Assembly (NCBI GenBank): GCA_001599975.1
Contig: BCIO01000006.1
Span: 205,156 to 269,155, forward strand
DNA length: 64,000 bases
Direction: 5' to 3'
Source: Cystobasidiopsis lactophilus
Lineage: Eukaryota > Basidiomycota > Agaricostilbomycetes > Agaricostilbales > Chionosphaeraceae
Position 1 is the stretch's first letter. Each line of letters starts with the position of its first letter. Below the pieces are notes generated by a model. That model searched no databases and was not told the origin of the DNA. It saw only the letters and a list, made by a program, of their open reading frames with translations. Of this stretch, positions 11,140 through 20,777 are shown one piece after another. The position numbers and the translations under genes were made by a program.

Positions 11140-12267
11140 ATGCTCGCTCGCATTGCTCTCTTCGCTCTCGGTTCGTTGCCTCCCTTCTCGTCGCACAGAC
11201 AGCAAACCTGATCCGCGGAACCACAAAACAGCTGCCTCCGTGGCCACTGCCAAGTCGCCTGTCGTCAAGCGCGCCGTCGACGTTGATGCCGTTGTCGGTG
11301 TCGATGCCCTGGGCCTCAAGGCCGGCGCTGTCGTCGAGGCTGGAATCGCTCGCCGCAGCCACTCGGTCAGCCGCATGGTCCGCAAGCAGAGTCAGTCCCA
11401 CTACTTGCCTTCTGGCTTTCGTGCCGCGCTGAAACTTGAATCCAGAGCGTGGCTTGCTTGACCTGAACCTCGATGCGTGAGTTTGCCTTCTACTCGACAT
11501 CTCCCGACCTTTTGGTGCTGAATTTTGTTGCTCGGATGCTACAGCTCTGTCGACCTTGACCTCGGCAACGTCCTCGGCACTGCGCTCACCACCGTCAACG
11601 GCTTGGTTACCGAGATCGAAGGCCTCGTCGGTCAAGTCGAGGGCCTAGCAGGTCAGTTTGCCCTTTCACTTCTTATGACTTGCGTCCTTTCGACTCACAC
11701 TGGCTGCTGCCACAGACGATGTGGTCTCCGACAAAGTGGAAACCATCTTGGCTTCCCTCCTCTCCACCGTGCAGGACCTCACCGGCAGCGTTGGCGGCAT
11801 TGCCGGCCTCAAGAAGCGCGCCACCCTCTCTAAGCGCCAGGACCTGAAGGACACCTCCCTCGCTGTTCGTTTCTTTGTTCTCTTGTCTCTCTTGATAATG
11901 GCTGACAAAGCGTGCAGGTCTTCCAAGCAGCGGCCACCATCCTCAACACTGCAGAGACCATCGTCGGCGTGAGTGCTTCGACCTAAACTTTGTTCGTAGA
12001 GTCTGTGCTCACTGCCTCGCGTCGCTCACAGTCTGTGCCCATCGTCGGCCCCATCCTCGAGAGCTACCTTGGCGAGCTCAACCCTGTGCTCTCCACGCTC
12101 CTCACCACCCTCAACAACTTGGTTGGCGGCCTCCTCGACGAGGTCACCGGTCTTCTATCCGGCCTGGGTCTTGGTGGCCTCTTGGGCGGTCTTCTCGGTG
12201 GCTTGGTACGTTCTCCATCCTTCTCACTTTCCAACCCTTCATCTGACCACCGCGTCTCTTCCAGTGA
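11140..12267 (+). CDS. small secreted protein with Kex2-type sites, tandem copy 1
   Basis: Not a family I recognise. Joining exon 1 (MLARIALFAL) across an intron ending near 11230 gives MLARIALFALAASVATAKSP, a clean signal peptide, followed at once by VVKR, a dibasic Kex2-type site. Next come basic sites (GIARRSHS, MVRKQ), then amphipathic Leu/Val-rich segments (VDLDLGNVLGTALTTVNGLV; VETILASLLSTVQDLTGSV), the paired site LKKRATLSKRQDL, then VPIVGPILESYLGELNPVLS and a Gly/Leu tail (GLGLGGLLGGLLGGL). About seven introns. The last intron (12206-12264) leaves only the TGA in the final exon; if it is retained, the frame runs on to 12307. The downstream gene at 13033 shares the layout and the KKR...SKRQDL block, so the pair arose by duplication. 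Likely secreted and proprotein-processed; role unknown. Confidence 0.7.
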
Positions 12268-13032
12268 ACTGCCTCTCTGTCGGTCTCCTCTAAAACCTAA
12301 CACCTAGATACCCTCGTCTTTCCCCACCAGCAATACACACCCCTCACTCTTGCTGCATGTCCACATCTAATTCTCGCTTTCTTTTACTTCGTTCTTAGCA
12401 ACCTCGTTCTTCCTTTACCCACACTTTTGCAAAATAGAACCCGCTTTACCCCTTCATTCACTTCTAGACGCCCGCCTGAGAGCGATAGAACCACGCCTTG
12501 AGATGACTTTTGCCACCCAGCCCTTCGGAGTCGAGTCTTTTTCGAGCCTTCTGCCCATGGCCAAGTTTGCCTTCACCTTCCAAGCTGCTGCCTCCGCCTG
12601 TTGATACACTCTTGGAGCACTGAGATCAGTGAATGTGCATCGCTGTCCACACCACGCCGAACAGGACTGCCCCCCGGCAGACTTGCCTCCGAATCTTCGA
12701 GCTTGCCCCTCAAAAGTCCCCAATCTTGGCCCGCTGTGGCTTGATCATGCTCTGATCTGACGTTGCGTGACCAGCGGCCGTTAGGACGCTGAGGCCAGGT
12801 GGTGCGAAGCTTCATCTTGGCAATGAAACACCTCGGCTTCAACGGTGCACAGCGGACTTCGGAAGCCGTCTCTGTCTGCGTTGTTCCTCTTGCTCTGCTC
12901 CAAGAATCCGTACCCTGCACACCTCGTCGTTCATTTCAAAAGGGCTGGTCCCAATTCACCATTTGCGGCGGCTCTTGCTGGTTCAAGAAGCGCTTTCCGT
13001 TCTGTTTTTGGTCTTGGGGATTTGGTCTCTAG
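12268..13032. other. intergenic, 765 bases
   Basis: Separates the two tandem secreted-protein genes. It starts pyrimidine-rich (12310-12480). Short open frames occur on both strands but none resembles a known protein or has supporting intron structure. Presumably terminator of copy 1 and promoter of copy 2. Confidence 0.45.
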
Positions 13033-13993
13033 CAATGCTCTTCAACACCTTATTCATCGTTGGTGAGTACACAATGCTGGTCGTTCGGACCCATTCTGAG
13101 AGGTATTGCAGCGCTGGCGTCGCTTGTTGCGGCTGCTCCCGTGCCACTCAAGCCAGTCGAGTCCACCGTCTCGACCGAGCTCGAAGGGACGGACGCTTCT
13201 CTGGACCGAATGGTACTACTACGCAGTCATCGTGTGTCTCCCTCTCTTGCTGTCCCAAAGGTTCCGGGAGCTGAACAAGGCGCCATTCGGTATGAAGAAG
13301 CGCGGGGTCCTTCAAGCGACACTTTGCCTCTGGTGAAAAGGTATGTCCTGGCATTGGGACACCGCAGTTTCGACTTCAATTCTACTCGGCAGATCGGTGG
13401 ACATCGCCACCCTTCTCGATACTGTCCTCGAGACAGTACAGGGCCTTGGGACAGACGTGGAGAATCTCGACGAGGCATCGGCCTCCCTCGACAGTACGTT
13501 ACTTTCCATTGAGCTACCATTGATCCAAATCACTGACATCCGACACGTTATGCCATCCAGGTGGCGTCCTAACAGATGAAATCGGCAACATCCTAAACAC
13601 TTTGCTCACCTCGGTGCAAAATGTGGCCTCGGAATTGGGCCTTTCCTTAAAGAAGCGGTCGACCCAAAGCAAGCGTCAAGATTTGAGCGGAACCTTGGCG
13701 CTTGTGCGTCTGTGCTTCTTCCTCTTGGAGCAGCGAGTTGAACTAGTTTTCAGATCCTCGATGGGGCGGAGGGCATCTTGTCCAGCGTCAGTAGCATCGT
13801 TGAAGTAGGTACTCATTCATGCGCGGGTCGCTGTCATTCGGCTGATAATTGGCACCGCGAGCAGACTGTACCTGAGGTCGGATCAGCGGTGGAGGACATC
13901 ATCTCGCAAATCGAACCGGTCCTTTCCGTGCTCGACGAAGTTGTGAAGAGTCCGCTTGGCAGCACTCTGCTGGACGTCGCGCTAGTAGGGTGA
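13033..13993 (+). CDS. small secreted protein with Kex2-type sites, tandem copy 2
   Basis: Paralogue of the gene at 11140. Exon 1 (MLFNTLFIV) joins across an intron (about 13061-13111) to give MLFNTLFIVGIAALASLVAA followed by APVPLKP, a textbook signal peptide with an AxA cleavage site. Middle exons give LPLVKR, then VDIATLLDTVLETVQGLGTD and ILNTLLTSVQNVASELGLSL, then LKKRSTQSKRQDL, the same paired dibasic block as copy 1. After two more introns it reads VPEVGSAVEDIISQIEPVLS, matching VPIVGPILESYLGELNPVLS in copy 1, and ends DVALVG. It lacks copy 1's Gly/Leu tail. Function unknown; probably secreted and cut by a Kex2-like protease. Exon borders in the 13190-13400 stretch are the least certain part. 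Confidence 0.65.
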
Positions 13994-14540
13994 ATTGGGG
14001 GGAAAGCCTTGACTTGTCGGGTGGCGAATAAGTCAATTGCAAGCCTACCGCATGTACGGAAGCCCGACCAGCACCAAAGCAAACAAGATGCTCCTCTTGA
14101 GCTTGAGTTTGAGCATCCAGTGGCGTTGGGAAGCGAACAAAAGTGAACCGCCATCCGCAAACTCATCGCCCTGGCCAAAGGCTCTCCGGCGAAGAGTCTC
14201 TTTGTTCACTTCCCATCAAAGCGGACTCCACATCTGACCCCTCGATTCAGTGTATAATGAGGTCTTGCTTCTGTGATTCCGCGCTGCCGCCGAATCTTCT
14301 CGATTCGGATCTGGCAGACGATCAGAGCGAAACCGCTACTTTCCGGCATGTTGCTTCGATGCTCTGGCTGAACTTTGTCTGAATGAACCTCACATCCTTT
14401 TTATGCATCCTGAGCACTGTTGAAGGCCTCCCCGGAGCACCACAAATCATGGCCAGCATACTAACGGTGCGCGACCGTTCTGCCCGTTTTCGACTCAGGA
14501 CTTTTCTCTCTTGCTCCTCTTCTTCCATCCTGCATCGACA
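13994..14540. other. intergenic with possible alternative first exon
   Basis: Between copy 2 of the secreted pair and the next gene. At 14383 a short frame begins MNLTSFLCILSTVEGLPGAP, which could be a weak signal peptide. An intron from about 14467 (GTGCGC) to CATCAAG near 14561 would join it in phase to DKDVTFTTIFTYSP of the following gene. This is an alternative start for that gene, not a separate call. Nothing else is recognised. Confidence 0.35.
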
Positions 14541-15500
14541 ACATGAGCTGTCTCATCAAGGATAAAGACGTGACCTTCACCACGATCTTCACCTACTCTC
14601 CCAAAGAGGCCTTTAGGTCTGTGAGTGACGCCTTCACCTTCCAGCAATAGAAACCGTTAAAGTGTGGACATTGTCAGTTCACGAAGCATGGCCACACCAT
14701 CATGAGGACTTGGTCTCCTGGCGCCATTGTCAGCTTCAAGTTACCCGGCCGAACGCACAATCTCTGCCTGTACACTCTCGGGCCAGAGTCGCCGGCCAGG
14801 TCCTTCTCCCTGACCATTTTCGACGAATTGAAGATTCTACCCGGGTACCCTCAAGAGGTGAACCCGACAGCCAACATCACTTTGCCCGGTGGAAACTTTG
14901 GTGGCCAGACTTTCGCCGGCTGGTTTGCAAAACACTCCAACTCTGCGGCCACTTTTTGCACGTCTGTTGCGGGCAACGGCTCACACGTTGTCAACATGCA
15001 AAACACTGGCCCAGGTACAATGGAGCTCCGGGGCATCGTGTAAGTTGTTAACCCACCCAGCGGCTTGCTCCCAAGCATCTGATCCCCATGATCCAGCTAT
15101 TCGACTTGCTATGAACCCATGCACAAGCTTGGCATTTACATTGCGGCCGGTTTCTTTTGCGGATCCGTGCTCTTGGCCCTTATGCTCGTGCTGGGTTACT
15201 CTTTTATGGAGAGACGCAAGAGGAACGCGCATCTTCAAGAGAACGCTATCAATCCCAAGTTCGGTGATCACAGTACGTCTTTCTCCTAGGTCTGAATGCC
15301 GCGGGCGTTGGCTCAGGTTGCCTCGCGCGCCCAGCATCAGTGGCGCTCCCGAACTTCCCTCCTCCAGCTGCGACCTTTGGTAAGATAAACGGCTTCTAGT
15401 ATTAGCATCGCTGGCTTCTGACCATGCGCATGTCAATGCAGCCCAAGGTCTTCCGAGCGCCTATCCGCCAGCGCCACCGAGCGGCCCCAACATGGTGTGA
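14541..15500 (+). CDS. unknown single-pass membrane protein
   Basis: No family recognised. Exons give FTKHGHTIMRTWSPGAIVSF, LYTLGPESPARSFSLTIF and NITLPGGNFGGQTFAGWFAK, alternating hydrophobic/polar strands that suggest a beta-sandwich ectodomain with an N-glycosylation sequon (NIT) and others (NGS). After an intron ending near 15094 comes STCYEPMHKLGIYIAAGFFC, which runs into the transmembrane helix GSVLLALMLVLGYSFM and a basic stop-transfer MERRKRNAH, then a proline-rich cytoplasmic tail ending PPSGPNMV. Topology is therefore outside-N, inside-C if a signal peptide exists. ATG 14541 gives no signal peptide; an upstream exon at 14383 may supply one. At least five introns. Confidence 0.55.
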
Positions 15501-15909
15501 ATCATCGGCTGACTTCGTGCGTCGTGCGGAAGCTAGAAGCAACAAGCTTGTGGCAGGCCTGAGAGCCGCTCCATGACACTGAGCGATGGGTGCGCCAACG
15601 CAGCGGGAGGACCCGGTGGCAAAGCTTGGGTCGATTTGCCAATGGATTGTATCAGCAGATGTCGGTGCTGCACGCATTATATTGAAACTACCCTTAAATC
15701 TTTTCTACCTTGTGCCGCCTTTGACCCACGTATGCCACTTTGCTCCTGGCGGACGGCGCTGCGCTCGTTTCTTTCTTTGACTCGACTCCTCCATCTCTAG
15801 TCTCTTAATCCAACCACGATGATCCTCCGTTTAGGTGGCTTATTACTGAATTAAGAAGAGAGATACCTTCGCGAATTGAACACCAAGTAGCGCGCGAGAA
15901 AGCCCCATC
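15501..15909. other. intergenic, 409 bases
   Basis: Between two plus-strand genes. Nothing recognisable on either strand; presumed terminator and promoter. Confidence 0.4.
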
Positions 15910-16943
15910 ATGTTCGGCGAGGAGCTTTCGGAGTCTCCACGCCAGCCCAGCGTAAGTTCTATCTCGAGGCGACAGGCTATCTGTGCGCATTTTGACTTGA
16001 CCCTGATTCACCAGCCCTGGCAAGACATCGCACTCACCAAGGCGTCGGGCCAGCTCTTGGAGGCCACCCAGCTGAAGGCGCTCGAATCGCTCCGACTGGT
16101 GGCCTCCCAGGCCAAAATCAGCCTACCCGCCGAGAGCGATACCACAGGACATGTAAGTGCTGGTCTTTCAGCTAATTCGCGATCCCGGTCTCAGGAAAGA
16201 CGGTCAAACTAGATCGAGTACAAGCTGCGGCTTGCGGCACCCTCTCCAAGCCGCTTTGACAAGCTTGTGACCCAGTTGAAGTGGCGTTTGATCGAGGGTA
16301 GGTACAGATTTGTTGCTCGGACACGGGCTGCAGCCTTACTTAGGAAGCTTCTATAGGTGGCGGCGAGGCGCTGTATGAGATCGGCGTCCTTGACTCTGGG
16401 GTGCCCATCGGCCTGCCAGAGTCTGAGCTTTCGGCCAGCTTAGAGGTGCTTGAGGCTATGGCCCAGGAGCTCGAGGCCAGCACATCTGTTGTGCGCGAGA
16501 TTGAGCTGGAGGGCGAGGCTATCCTGTTGGCCACTTCCTGCGATTCCGGCCTACCCTCGGCCACCCAAGAGGAGGTGTCTCAAGCTTTTGACCTTGACCA
16601 TGACACTGTCCAGCTGCCTTCCGACAGCGGTTCAGCAGCCATCTTACAAGAGGCGGCCGACTTCACCGCTGTCCAGATCCCGGACATGCCAAACCCCTCG
16701 CTGCACCCGGCTCGACGGAAACCGAGCGGTGATTCTGATCATTCTGGAGCGCTCGATGCTGGTGGCCGATCGGACGGACAGAGACCTCTGGATGCCACCC
16801 CGGAGATGCGCGGCATCCACACCCTGCCTCCTGGCCGACGATATTGCGTCGAGGTCTTGGTGAAAAAGAACAACTGGTCAGAGTATGGGGCGCAGTCAGA
16901 GGGCTCGGGCGTATTCTTGGACTTTGAGGGCTTTGGGGCGTAA
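15910..16943 (+). CDS. GTPBP1-like N-terminal domain protein without GTPase domain
   Basis: Exons read PWQDIALTKASGQLLEATQL, IEYKLRLAAPSPSRFDKLVT, QLKWRLIEGGGEALYEIGV and GLPESELSASLEVLEAMAQE. This matches the N-terminal domain of GTPBP1/GTPBP2 translational GTPases (EYKLKL..P...F..LVTQ.KWRL.EG.GEA.Y.IGV.D.G...GL...E...SL..L..MA). Near the end, YCVEVLVKKN fits the EVLVRK strand that in GTPBP1 directly precedes the G1 motif. Here, however, the protein then runs VFLDFEGFGA and stops at 16943. No GxxxxGKS/T, DxxGH or NKxD motif follows in any plus-strand frame. Between the two blocks is a variable Glu/Ser-rich stretch. It may be a functional truncated paralogue or a decaying gene. Confidence 0.6.
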
Positions 16944-17254
16944 CGCTTGCTTCCGGTCGGTAAGTTCTCAGCCTGGCTGTCCACTGTTGACGTCCCACTC
17001 ATGTCATTCCCGCTTCAGAATTGTTGGCAGGCAAGATAGAAGTGTTGGCAGCAATGTAAGGGAGATTGGGCTTGGCGTCGGGGTTATATGAAGGAGGGCA
17101 AGCAGGGCCATGCGTATTGAACTACCTTGTAATACCAACGCATATCAACCCTCCGAATGTACACACTTACGAACAGGTCCCAGAATATAGGCGCAGAAGC
17201 CAGGTCTTTCTTCAACGACCGCCTCCGCGTCACACGTTGCGGACCGATGATCCT
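16944..17254. other. intergenic, 311 bases
   Basis: Between the GTPBP1-like gene and the transporter. A possible intron follows the first gene's stop (GTAAG at about 16959), within its 3' untranslated region. An open frame from 17066 is continuous with the transporter frame, so a longer N-terminus is possible, but it carries no recognisable signal. Confidence 0.4.
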
Positions 17255-18387
17255 ATGAAAGGTGCCGCATCTTTCGTCGCGTTGATTGTACAGAATGCCA
17301 GTATCAACCTCCTCATCAAGCATTCCCTCAAGACGCCCGCCGGAGCCCCTCCGCCATATTCCAGCGCGTCTGTCGTTTGCCTCACCGAGCTTCTCAAGGC
17401 CGCTTTCTGTTGGGTTGTGGCCAGCTTTCAGTTCCTAAAGAGTGATAAGGAGAGGAAGGGACTGCCTAGCGCGGCTTGGAGCGTGACGCACCGACTGCTC
17501 GTCCTCAGAAGGAACGACTTGCTCCTCGGCGCCGCCTTCCCTGCCTTCCTATACTCTATTTCCAACAATCTCAGCTACGTGGGACTGCGTCGACTCGATA
17601 CGTCCACCTATGTGCTCACCGTTCAGCTGAAACTGTTCACGTCTGCGCTGTGCAACGCTCTTCTCTTCAAGAGGCGAACCTCCTTCCGGCGGTGCATTGC
17701 GTTGGTGATTCTGGCGGCTGGCGTCGCGCTCTCTCAGTTGGACCAGGGCTCAACAGCAAGCGACGTCTCATCGGTCAGCCGGTGGCAAGGCTTTGGCGCC
17801 TTGGTGGTGGCGTGCTTCGCGTCCGGACTGGCTGGCAGCATTCTCGAGAACTCGCTCAAGACCAACGTTGGCCTCTCGCTCTGGGAGCGGAACATTGTCA
17901 GCTTCTGCCTCTCTGACTGGAGAGGGTGCAAAGGCTAAATTGGAAACAACAGCAAATTGGCCTGCCAGCGTTCATTTTCAGCGCTTTCGCATTGGTCCTC
18001 AACAGACAGGACCGGACCAGCATCTCTCAGAATGGCCTGTTTCATGGATACACTCGTGCGTTAATCCAGCTTTCCGAATCTGGTCACAACTGAGGAATAT
18101 GTCGCCAGTCGAGGTCTTGGCCGTCGTCGTTAATCAAATAGTTGGCGGCCTTCTGGTCTCGTTCTTGGTTCGGACCCTTGGCACCGTTACCAAGGGCTTT
18201 GCGTGAGTGATCGTGACCTGAATAATTTGCCACAGCTGGGGTTCTCAACTCTCATTGCAGGACATCCATCGCCATCATCGTGACTTCGGCCGCGTCTACA
18301 TGGCTCTTTGGTCAGCAGCCAAGCTCCAATCTAATCCTCGCCTCTGGCTTGGTCATCTCCGCCACCTTGCTTTACTCTTTGCCGTAG
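17255..18387 (+). CDS. nucleotide-sugar transporter (UDP-galactose/UDP-GlcNAc type)
   Basis: SLC35A-type Golgi antiporter that would import UDP-sugar in exchange for UMP. From ATG 17255: MKGAASFVALIVQNASINLL, the typical first helix. Then SASVVCLTELLKAAFCWVVA, NDLLLGAAFPAFLYSISNNL, YVGLRRLDTSTYVLTVQLKL (family signature of a Gln/Leu-rich helix followed by FTSALCNALLFKR), ALVILAAGVALSQLD, FASGLAGSILENSLK, and after an intron (about 17895-17950) QIGLPAFIFSAFALVLNRQD and NGLFHGYT. After a further intron: VEVLAVVVNQIVGGLLVSFL, TVTKGFATSIAIIVTSAAST and LFGQQPSSNLILASGLVISA up to YSLP. The exon join near 18045-18090 is unresolved by eye. Substrate specificity cannot be read from sequence. The start is chosen from family alignment. 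Confidence 0.85.
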
Positions 18388-18848
18388 ACTACTATGTAGA
18401 GAGCCCTAGAAACAACCCTCGAGGCGCTGGAAATCTTGCCGCGCCCGCGAAACTAGATCGCGGCTTAGCCGCAACGCAGTAAATAAACACATACAAAACA
18501 TCACACTAGCAAAACAAACATCCAAATTGTCAACAAAACATTGCAATGAGGGAGGGCGCGCACCAAGCGCGTCTCGAGGATGCTCCGAGCCGAGGGCTTG
18601 TTTTCGTCCTTGCTCCCAACCAACCACGCTCGCTGCTGCCTGAGTGGGCAGCCACTAATATTATCTGTGTATCAACTGTCAGTGCCGACCTTCATTTCGA
18701 ACGACTCGCCGAGCAAGCAGCGCTTGGGCCCCTTTCTCAGCAAATTCCGCCAAGGAAGACAAAAGCCAGCTCACCCTCCTTCTCTCTGTTCTGCCACCCA
18801 CTCTCAGCAGCTCCAGTCGGCTGGTCCGGCTCTGACCCTCCCTTCCCG
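18388..18848. other. intergenic, 461 bases
   Basis: Downstream of the transporter and upstream of the SH3 protein. The second half may contain undetected 5' exons of the SH3 gene, whose signal peptide was not found. No other coding potential was recognised. Confidence 0.4.
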
Positions 18849-20590
18849 ATGCAGCAAAAGATGCTACAACACCATCGCCGGCAAAGGGTCTCGACCAGTT
18901 CTTCCGATGCCTTTGGCGATGCCACCATTCCCGTCGACGGGCCGCAACAGACGTCGACTAGCAGACGCAGGGCGACTGCTACCAGTGAGTCGCCGGGCCC
19001 TCGTCTCCTTCCTTGGTTGCCATAAGGCTCACGCGAGGTTTAGCAGCGACGCGTGCTACGGTCCGCACCACTTCCACCACCTCTGTGCCGCGGACTACTG
19101 CGACTGCTCGCACTCGAAACAACGATCCCACTACTACCGATGCCCTCGACGCCCCTTTGACGGCGAGCAGCACGAGCAGCAGCAGTAGCTCGTCCTCCCA
19201 GGGTACGGGCGCGGCCGACAGCTCCAAGTCCTCCTCGTCGTCCAACTCCCATGCTGGCGTGATTGCGGGCGTGATCATCGCTGTCGTGGCCGTTGCTGCC
19301 TTGGCTCTTGGCATCTTCTTCTACATCAAGCGGAAACGAAGCCGGGGAGCCTCGCCGGGAGCCAACTTTCGGTTTGGCAAGCGGGAAAAGGCGGACGACG
19401 AGCAGAGCTTCATCGGCGGCACGGCCATGCAGGACCGATCCAACACCAACGAAAAGTACGGCATGGCCAACCTCGGCAACGGCGGCAACAACAATCAGTG
19501 GGGCAACTCATCGGACCTCTCCTATGTTCACACCCCCGCCGCCTCTGCCCACCGCACCTCGGGCCCAGGCGCTCACGGCCTGGACAACAGCTTCTCCAGC
19601 TACGGCGAGACCCCTCAGCCTCTCAACCAGTACCAGGCACCTGCCAGCTTTGCGCCACCGGTGGCCGCCATGATGAACGGGCCTGCCGATCGCTTGTCGG
19701 TCAACAACCCGTACGGTGTGGCCCAAGCGCTCAGGGATCAACAACAGCAGCAGCAGCAGCAACAAGCCCAGCAGCAGCAACAGCCGCAGGCGCCGGCTAA
19801 CGACGAGGGCCCGTTCGAAGACCCGCAGTGGGCCAACAAGCTCTTTAAGGTCGTCCGCTCCTTCCAGCCCTCGATGCCCGACGAGCTCATCATCATGCCG
19901 GACGACCACGTCAAGATTCTCATGGCTTACGAGTGAGTGTTTTCGCGACTTTGATCAGCATTCGCGCTCAAAGTGGTGGGCTGCAGCGATGGGTGGTGCT
20001 TGGGCGACAACTTGTCGAGCGTGCCTCCTGGCTCGCCACATCCTCCCACTCGTGGTGTCTTCCCTCGAGACTGGTGAGTCTTGCCTCTCTTTATGCGTCG
20101 GCTTTGGCCTGACCACGGAAGCAGCGTCGAGGAAATGAACCTGAGCACCATGCCTTTGACTTCGCCGCCTAACACCGCCCAATACACCCAGCCTGCCCCC
20201 ACCCCGGCCTCTTCCCAGCCTCCATCGCCGACCAAGGCAGCTGGCGGCCTCCAGCGCGCGCCGACCTTGCCACCTCTTGATGTCGGTCGCGCCTCGCAGG
20301 CTTTCGGGGCTAGCCCCATCTACGCCGACGCGCCCAACGACTTCTCCGGCCCAGCTGTCCAGCACCTGTCAACCTCTTCTTCCTTAAACCACGAGTCGGC
20401 CATGATCGACTCCTTCCCCGTTCCGTCCGCCGCTGCCGGCAGCTCGCAACCTCCTGCCGCCATCCCGAGACCTGGCGCTGGCGCGAACAACAACGTCAAG
20501 CGCACTTCCAGCTTGCTGGCCTCTAGAGACGCCGACCTCTTCTTGGCTTTGGGCCAGCTTGACGCGGAACAGCAGGCAAAGGCGGCTTGA
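18849..20590 (+). CDS. single-pass membrane protein with SH3 domain and polyQ tract
   Basis: The start is uncertain. The extracellular part is Ser/Thr-rich (TATRATVRTTSTTSVPRTTA; SSTSSSSSSSSQGTG) and probably O-glycosylated. One helix follows, AGVIAGVIIAVVAVAALALG with IFFYIKRKR as stop-transfer. The cytoplasmic part contains a glutamine tract (about 19738-19790), then an SH3 domain split by an intron: LFKVVRSFQPSMPDELIIM, then DDHVKILMAYEDGWCLGDN and RGVFPRDCVEEM. The key SH3 residues (ALYDY-like start replaced by VVRSF, ELxxxxxD, GWCLG, FP) are present. A Pro/Ser-rich tail ends at TGA 20590. The layout (sensor-like stalk, one helix, SH3) resembles fungal Fus1/Sho1-type cell-surface adaptors, but with one helix rather than Sho1's four. 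Role in signalling is inferred. Confidence 0.7.
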
Positions 20591-20777
20591 AGAGCGGACA
20601 ATTCAGTGTAACAAGCTTTGTTGGGCTCTAAGCCCACTTTCGCATTTCCCACCTTACATCTTTACTTTGCAACGTTATATTAGCCCTTCAACACGAGCCA
20701 TTGCCACAGACCAGCATTGAGCCGTGACCGCCTGGCCTGCGGCCTTTCCATTTTTGCCGCCGTTCTCCCCATCCGCC

